Assembly: GCF_014805685.1 (NCBI RefSeq)
Contig: NC_060899.1
Coordinates: 13,792,954-13,856,953, forward strand
DNA from: Silurus meridionalis
Taxonomy: Eukaryota > Chordata > Actinopteri > Siluriformes > Siluridae
Length of the DNA stretch: 64,000 nt
Reading direction: 5' to 3'
Both the position numbers and the translations under genes were made by a program. The stretch's first letter is position 1. Every line of letters starts with the position of its first letter. Of the stretch, positions 39,754 to 64,000 are shown piece by piece. The notes beneath the pieces are model-generated. The model did no database searches. It was not told where the DNA came from and was given only the letters and a program-made list of their open reading frames with translations.

Positions 39754-40150
39754 TATAGACAAAAATTGGTGGACACCTGACCATAAGATTTGTGTGTACT
39801 TTCTGAACATCCCATTCCACATTTAGTCTCCATTTGCTGTTATTAGAACCTCCACTCTTCTGATCAGATGTTTCACTAGATGTTGTGGAGATTTGAGCTC
39901 ATTCAGATACAAGGGTGTCAGTAAAGTCAGGTAGGGATGAAGGTGTGGTGAGGAGACTCAAGATCTTCCACTTCGAACCCCATGTAAAGCATATTTACTA
40001 TGGTTTCAGGTTTTAGGTCTCGTAGTTCAAGTGAAGGGAGAATTTAATACTACCACATCCAAAGGAATACTATACAATTTTGTGGAAACAATTTTGGGTA
40101 GGAAATACATACGGCTGTAAAAGTCAGGTGTCCAATCCCTTTTTGTTCAA
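39754..40150. mobile_element. Short dispersed TIR element, reverse orientation
   Basis: It starts ttatatagacaaaaattggt with ggacacctgac, and contains cccattccacatttagtctc and a paired gaggagactcaagatcttcc block. It ends aggtgtccaatccctttttg. Confidence 0.6.
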
Positions 40151-41087
40151 ATACAATATATCCCCTGCGGATGTTTACTTTTTTAACTAAAGTGTAAAGT
40201 ATTTTCCTATCTGTGTAAACCATAGTGAAATTGCAGTAAGGAAGAAGAAAGTAAATGCAGTTAGTCTCACACACAAACGAAGAAAGCAGAAGAAAAAAAG
40301 GTTAAAATTTCGCTCAGATCTTTTCTTTATTGTCAAATTTTTTTTCACTCAACTACAAAGACAGAGAAAGAACAGAGCGAGAGCAGGGATTAGTTCACAG
40401 AGGAAAGGAGCGAATGACGAACACGGCAGGTTATTGTACAGGAGTTGTAGTGAGACAGGAGACAAGAGAATACAAGTTCCTATCTACAGCACAATCTTTT
40501 ATACGGTGTGTATTTTCTCCCCCATTTGCATTTCGCAAAAGAATACGATTCCTTACATTTTTTTAGTCTCTTCAAAGTGAACAGTATTTTTTTCTTCTTT
40601 TTTTTTAAATCAAAGTGCTACAAATGTTCACAGGCCTGAGGGACAAACGCACGTCTGGCATCCTTCTTTTAAAAAAACAACAAAGGCTACATCAAAAGAG
40701 AAGCTCATCAAAATCTCACAACATGATAAACTGGGGGTGGGGGGTGCCAAAACTTTTAAGGCTTAAAAAACAGGGTGCATTATGTAACACTAAATTTATT
40801 CTCAATAGTGTTTCCTTTAAAAGAATAACAAAAAGATCTTTTTTTCATTTTCTGTATTATTATTATTGATTTTTTTTATTACAGTCCACAAGCTAATTCA
40901 GATTGAAAACAAATTGATTCAGATCCAAATTAAAACCTTTATAAATTTTTTTGACACCCCTGATTAGATAAAATAATCATTTTGTTGTCAGATTTTGTAT
41001 GAAGAATGAAAGAGTGTGTTTTTTAGGATAGAAATGCGTCTGTGGCCTCTGAGCCGAAAGATATAGATTTAAATTTTATATATTTAA

Positions 41088-41386
41088 TACACTATACGGA
41101 CAAAAGTATTGGGACAGCTAACTTTTCCAGCCATATGTGCCTTTTGTTTTTTACAAATTGTTCCCACAAATTTGGAGGCACACGATTGTCAAGTGTCAAC
41201 AAGTGCACAAAGTCAACTCCATGAAGATCTGCTTTACATGGGTTGGAGTGGAACATCTTCCCAGAAAGGCGGAGCTTATAATAAAAGCAAATAGCGACTA
41301 AATGTGAAATGAGATGTTCAAAAACCACATTCGATCCAACATATCATAGCTCTGGTGTCCACAAACGTTTGTCCATATAGTGCACA
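41088..41386. mobile_element. Short dispersed TIR element
   Basis: The ends cactatacggacaaaagtat and ggtgtccacaaacgtttgtc, the latter followed by catatagtg, form inverted repeats. Interior as in the 31888 copy. Confidence 0.7.
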
Positions 41387-42179
41387 TCTTCTGAGGTGAT
41401 TATATATCCAGCAATGGAGCTTTATAATCATGTGTTCTGGATATTATTGTCCTGTGTATGTAAGATTATTATATTGTGTGGAGATTCTTAAGACATTGAA
41501 GGTTCGGTGAGTAAAAGTATGATGTCAGATTGAAAATTTTCAATTCAAACACCACAGACTTGAAAGATAACAAATATTCACACTCATACAATCACATACA
41601 GTAGAAGTTAGCGGCGACAGTCCCCTGTACACTACAGAGCAAATAAAAACAAACAAACAAATAAATTAATCAGAAAACAGATTCTGATCATTTCACATCC
41701 GATGATCAGATACACCAAAGTTCTACAGTTACAAATGATCCCATTTGATATTTGGTTCATCATCTGTTATGGATTGTGGATTTTTTTTTTTCCTTTTGGA
41801 AATATGAAGTATATTTGTTTATCTAACGGCAAAATGATGGCAAAGTAAAAAAAATACTATCTTCACTTTTTTCCGATCAAACGCTACAAAAAAATACTGA
41901 TTATCTCGAGTGAAATCTTCCAATCATCTCACTCTCACACATTTCTTTATGTCAAAAAAAAGTGCATAATACTTCTCAGCTCTACATAACAAACCATTTC
42001 CTTTTTAGTCGTTTTTTTTTTTTTTTTTTAACGATATATTATACATCACAGTTATTTCAATCGAGCCCAAAATTTCTCCAAGATTCATGTATTTGATAGG
42101 AGAGTCGGTCCAGGCCCAATCCTTTTAAATGAGTGCATTTAAAAGCTCAAAAAAACATTAGAGAACAGCTGCCAAACCT

Positions 42180-42549
42180 GTTCTAACAGGGCGATGCTGC
42201 TGTGCACTAAGTGAGCTCCATAAAGATCTGGTTTAAAGAGAGGAAGCTCTTAAGAGGCCTGCTATAGAGCTCTGATCTCAACCCTACCAAACACTTTTGG
42301 GATAAATGTGAACACTGACTGCACCCCAGGCCTCCTCACCTCAGCTACTGTACATCAGTACATGACTTTACTAACACCCTTGTGGCTGATAAACACAAAT
42401 TTCCATGATCGCACTCCAAAATGTAGTGGAACATCTTCCCAGAAGAGTGGAGGGATTTATAAGTGTAAATTGAGACTAAATGTGGAATGTGATGCTCGAA
42501 AATACATGCCGTACTTATGACCAGGTGTCCACAAACTTTTAGCAATATA

Positions 42550-42550
<1 letters not shown>
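42180..42550. mobile_element. Dispersed TIR element, left end missing
   Basis: It contains ctgttctaacagggcgatgc, aacatcttcccagaagagtg and the right end aggtgtccacaaacttttag. It runs into the TA microsatellite. Confidence 0.6.

Positions 42551-42621
<71 letters not shown>
42549..42621. repeat. (TA)n microsatellite
   Basis: Pure TA tract. Confidence 0.95.
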
Positions 42622-42624
<3 letters not shown>

Positions 42625-43481
42625 GGCTGTCAATGGATGAAAATACTTCGTGATTAATCGCAACTCAATCACACATTTTTATCTGTTCTAAATGTATTCT
42701 TTTTAAGTTTGTAATAATCTAATCAACATGGGCATCCAAGTGTTTCAGGGAACAAAAAAGTGTGTTTTATGCATGTCTTTTGCTTTTTCCAGAGATCCTA
42801 TTGTTAGATTAAGCAGAGTAACGGCAAGCAGTTAGAAAGCGTCTGATGGTGGTTTAGGCTTAGAAAGTGGTCCCAAAGTATTGTTAGTCTTTAGCTTAGG
42901 GTTAGACATTTATGACTTTCACTCTATCCAACAGCACCTCATGACATCATCATATTATTACTATCATTATAATTCATTACAATATAACTGATGGTCTGAC
43001 AAATGATTAATAAACCCTGATAAACGTTGATATCATTTGCTAAAAGATATCCATCAATAGTAGAAAACCTACAACACCAGCACCAGCTGAACCCTGTTTC
43101 CTGTATAAAATATGAATTTGGTCACAGAAAGAAAGTCCTTTATTTTCCTGGGCGCTGATGTCTTTCCGCAGTCTGTTCTGTTTGTGGTTTAAGTTTTAAA
43201 CAAGGTTTTGGAATCCCTACTTATGAGTGTCTTTGTATCAGACAGACACCTGACTTTCTTCTAATATTCCCCTCTCAAAACATTTGTAAGAAATTACAGA
43301 AAATAAGATTATTTTATTACAGTTATTATTACAAATGGTAACCCTATAATATTATTCCCTTATACCACTTTACCCCCCACAGTGTTTAGATGTGCTGTGG
43401 TATAGGTGTGTGAGGCAAGAGATTAGTAAAGAGGGAAAAAGATAGAGAAAGAGAATGAGAGTCTATGCTACACAGGAACAT

Positions 43482-62062
<18,581 letters not shown>

Positions 62063-62069
62063 CTGGAAC

Positions 62070-63290
62070 ACATACAAAAAAAACCTGAAGTTACTGCAAT
62101 GCTCCATGAGAACTTATCTATTCTCCAGCACCACCATCACCCTCACCATCCTCATCAAGATATATAAAAGTGTATTCGATCTACTCTGGCTCCCACACTT
62201 TACCCAAACTAATACATTTGATCTAAAAGTTTACATGTGATTTGTAGGTGATTCTTTTTGAACATCCACATTTCATCACCATTTGCTTTTATAAAAATCT
62301 CCACCCTTCTGGAGAGATGTTCTGCTGAATTTTGTGGAGATTTGTGCTCATTTAGCTACAAGTGTGTTAGTAAAGTTAGGTACTGATGTAGGTGAGGTGA
62401 GGAAGCCTGGACTGTTTTCACATTTATTGTTTAATAGGGTTGAGGTTCCACAAGCATATCTTCATGGAGCTCTCTTTGTGTACAGTCAACTGGAACAGGT
62501 TTGGGTCTCCTATAGGGCTAAAACGAATACATAAATTCTAATCAGTTGCCTCAATGCTTCATTTAGTCCATGCAACTATACACAGAGCACAGTTTCCCCA
62601 CGGACCATTATTACTGACGCACCACCCGCTAAACTCTGTAGCGCTATGGACAGGTAAACGGCAGAAAGTTTCCAAAGTTTGGGAACATTTCAAACTAAAA
62701 CATAAAGAAAACACCGTTGTTTTTAAGAGTAATCTCAAATGTAGTTTAATATTTTTATTTATATATTTGTATTTGCATTTTGATGCAAAAATCTTAAATG
62801 TTTAAATCTTAATTAATTAATGAATTAATTAATCAAATTAATTGATGAAATAATCGGTAGAATACTAGATAGCTACAGTCTCTAGTCTCCTAGATCAAGT
62901 AAAGGGAACATTTCATGTCATCGCCTCCAGAGTCATGTGTCCCAATACTTTTGTCCATATAATGTATATACCTGGCGGCTCTAGAAGCCCATTGGTTGCC
63001 ATTTTGCCTGAAAATAGACAAAGAAACTATACAAACTATCAACACACAAAAATATTAGTTTTATTTAATGGTCAAAATGTGACACTTAGAAATGTACCGT
63101 ATAATCAGTCTTTTGCACTCGTTCTTTCCCTGCTCTGTGCAGGACGACAATGTGATCGACGAACTTACAGACGTGTGGTGATGATGGAATTGTTAAATAG
63201 AATGTGTTCTTGTGAAAAGTGAAACGGTGAGAATGTCCTGAACCTCAGGAAAGGGAAGGTGTAGTGAGTGGTGCTGAAGTTATTTCAGTA
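62070..63290. other. acap3 first intron (part) with a fossil dispersed element
   Basis: Bases 62240-62520 match the dispersed TIR family in reverse orientation, and an end of the family reappears at 62935-62960 (tgtcccaatacttttgtcca). A diverged block lies between them. The first coding exon of acap3 (expected to start MTVEFEE) was looked for on the - strand up to 64000 and not found. Confidence 0.5.
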
Positions 63291-63292
63291 AA

Positions 63293-63294
<2 letters not shown>

Positions 63295-63367
<73 letters not shown>
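63295..63367. repeat. (GT)n microsatellite
   Basis: Pure GT tract, 36 units. Confidence 0.95.
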
Positions 63368-63369
<2 letters not shown>

Positions 63370-63514
63370 AACTGGTTAAGAGGAAAGCAAGATATGTGAC
63401 AGATCTCAGGCTGTGAAATGATTCATTCGCCACTCGCCACGTGTCGCGATTTCACCCCCGTCTTGAAGCATGTATCGAACAACAGAAAGTTGTATATTTT
63501 ATTTCTATTATAAA

Positions 63515-63632
63515 GCAGGTTAGGGGCCTTGTTTAGGAGCCCAACAATTGCAGCTTGGTAATGCTGAGCTTTGAACCCCAACCTCCAGGGCAGTAACCCA
63601 GAGCCTTAAACACTGAACCACCACCACTGCCC
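63515..63632 (-). mobile_element. tRNA-derived SINE head
   Basis: On the - strand, gttcagtgtttaaggctctg (box A-like) is followed by ttggggttcaaagctc (box B-like) and aagctgcaattgttgggctc. Its general layout is like the SINE at 16812. Confidence 0.65.
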
Positions 63633-63936
63633 TGAGAACATGGTGTTGGTTGCTGACATGCCTCAAAAGAAAAAGTTGGAGCTAGTGTACAATGTAAAAA
63701 GTCCAATACTTCCTGCATTTGAAATGCATTAATATTGGATTCTTTGTTAAACACTGAATTTTTCTGATTCGTATTTGTGAAGCCTTTTTGTCAAAACTCA
63801 GATGTTTTTGTTGATAAATGATGAAACGTTGCTTAGGAGTGAAGTCAAAATCTGGGAGACAAGGAATTAAAATATAACCGAGACACAGTCTCTGCCCAGT
63901 GTGAGGCAGTGAACTCATCTACACAATGTCTGCCAG

Positions 63937-63939
<3 letters not shown>

Positions 63940-64000
<61 letters not shown>
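63940..64000. repeat. (GT)n microsatellite running off the window
   Basis: Pure GT repeat to the last base; full length unknown. Confidence 0.95.

Larger units (their letters stand above)
39090..43475. other. Intron-like stretch between the alternative and standard acap3 3' exons
   Basis: If the alternative tail is used, this is its intron. It holds dispersed TIR copies (39754-40150, 41088-41386, 42180-42550), a long TA tract (42549-42621) and a hAT-like end (tagggctgtcaatgg at 42622). Long A/T-rich tracts lie at 40300-42060. No further exon was recognised. Confidence 0.55.

Noticed and set aside
62063..64000. Search for the first coding exon of acap3
   Set aside because: No - strand ATG exon encoding the expected MTVEFEE start with a donor in the right phase was found; it must lie to the right.

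Overview
The window is animal nuclear DNA, almost certainly from a teleost fish. It has interrupted genes with GT-AG introns, an AT-rich background, very dense CA/GT, TA, GA and tetranucleotide microsatellites, and fossils of fish-type transposons: hAT-like elements with 8-bp target duplications, an RTE-type LINE, tRNA-derived SINEs and a V-SINE-like tail. The proteins match vertebrate families. No bacterial operon, CRISPR array or phage is present.

Layout. (1) 1-9660: the 3' half of a MARCH-family membrane E3 ubiquitin ligase on the + strand, best matched to marchf9. Three exons are visible and the 5' exon lies off the left edge. Its long upstream intron carries two related degenerate tandem arrays and an inserted TIR transposon. 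(2) 9660-16150: intergenic, with a dead RTE LINE copy and a hAT-like element. (3) 16158-28850, - strand: hipk1, a nuclear DYRK-type serine/threonine kinase. Fifteen coding exons join in frame (1085 aa), with a non-coding 5' exon and GC-rich promoter at the right. (4) 32452-36990, - strand: ube2j2, a tail-anchored ER ubiquitin-conjugating enzyme, complete in six coding exons (250 aa). (5) 38316-64000, - strand: acap3, a BAR-PH-ArfGAP-ankyrin protein. All exons but the first are present; the first lies off the right edge.

The three - strand genes run head to tail, and the MARCH gene is tail to tail with hipk1. The genes do not form one pathway. MARCHF9 and UBE2J2 both act in membrane-associated ubiquitination, HIPK1 is a transcription and stress kinase, and ACAP3 is an Arf6 GTPase-activating protein. 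In human the ube2j2-acap3 pair is also adjacent (1p36.33), whereas HIPK1 and MARCHF9 lie elsewhere.

The points most worth attention are: an ACAP2-like alternative C-terminus for acap3, about 5 kb downstream of its usual stop; a 2-nt frame break in the acap3 BAR domain, in an exon with microsatellites at both splice sites; a 12-nt microexon and a GC-AG intron in acap3; a truncated fossil of a conserved hipk1 exon cut at the edge of a duplicated intron segment; and several transposon insertions with intact target-site duplications. Exon boundaries were set by hand from reading frame, splice signals and remembered family sequence; no alignment was run.
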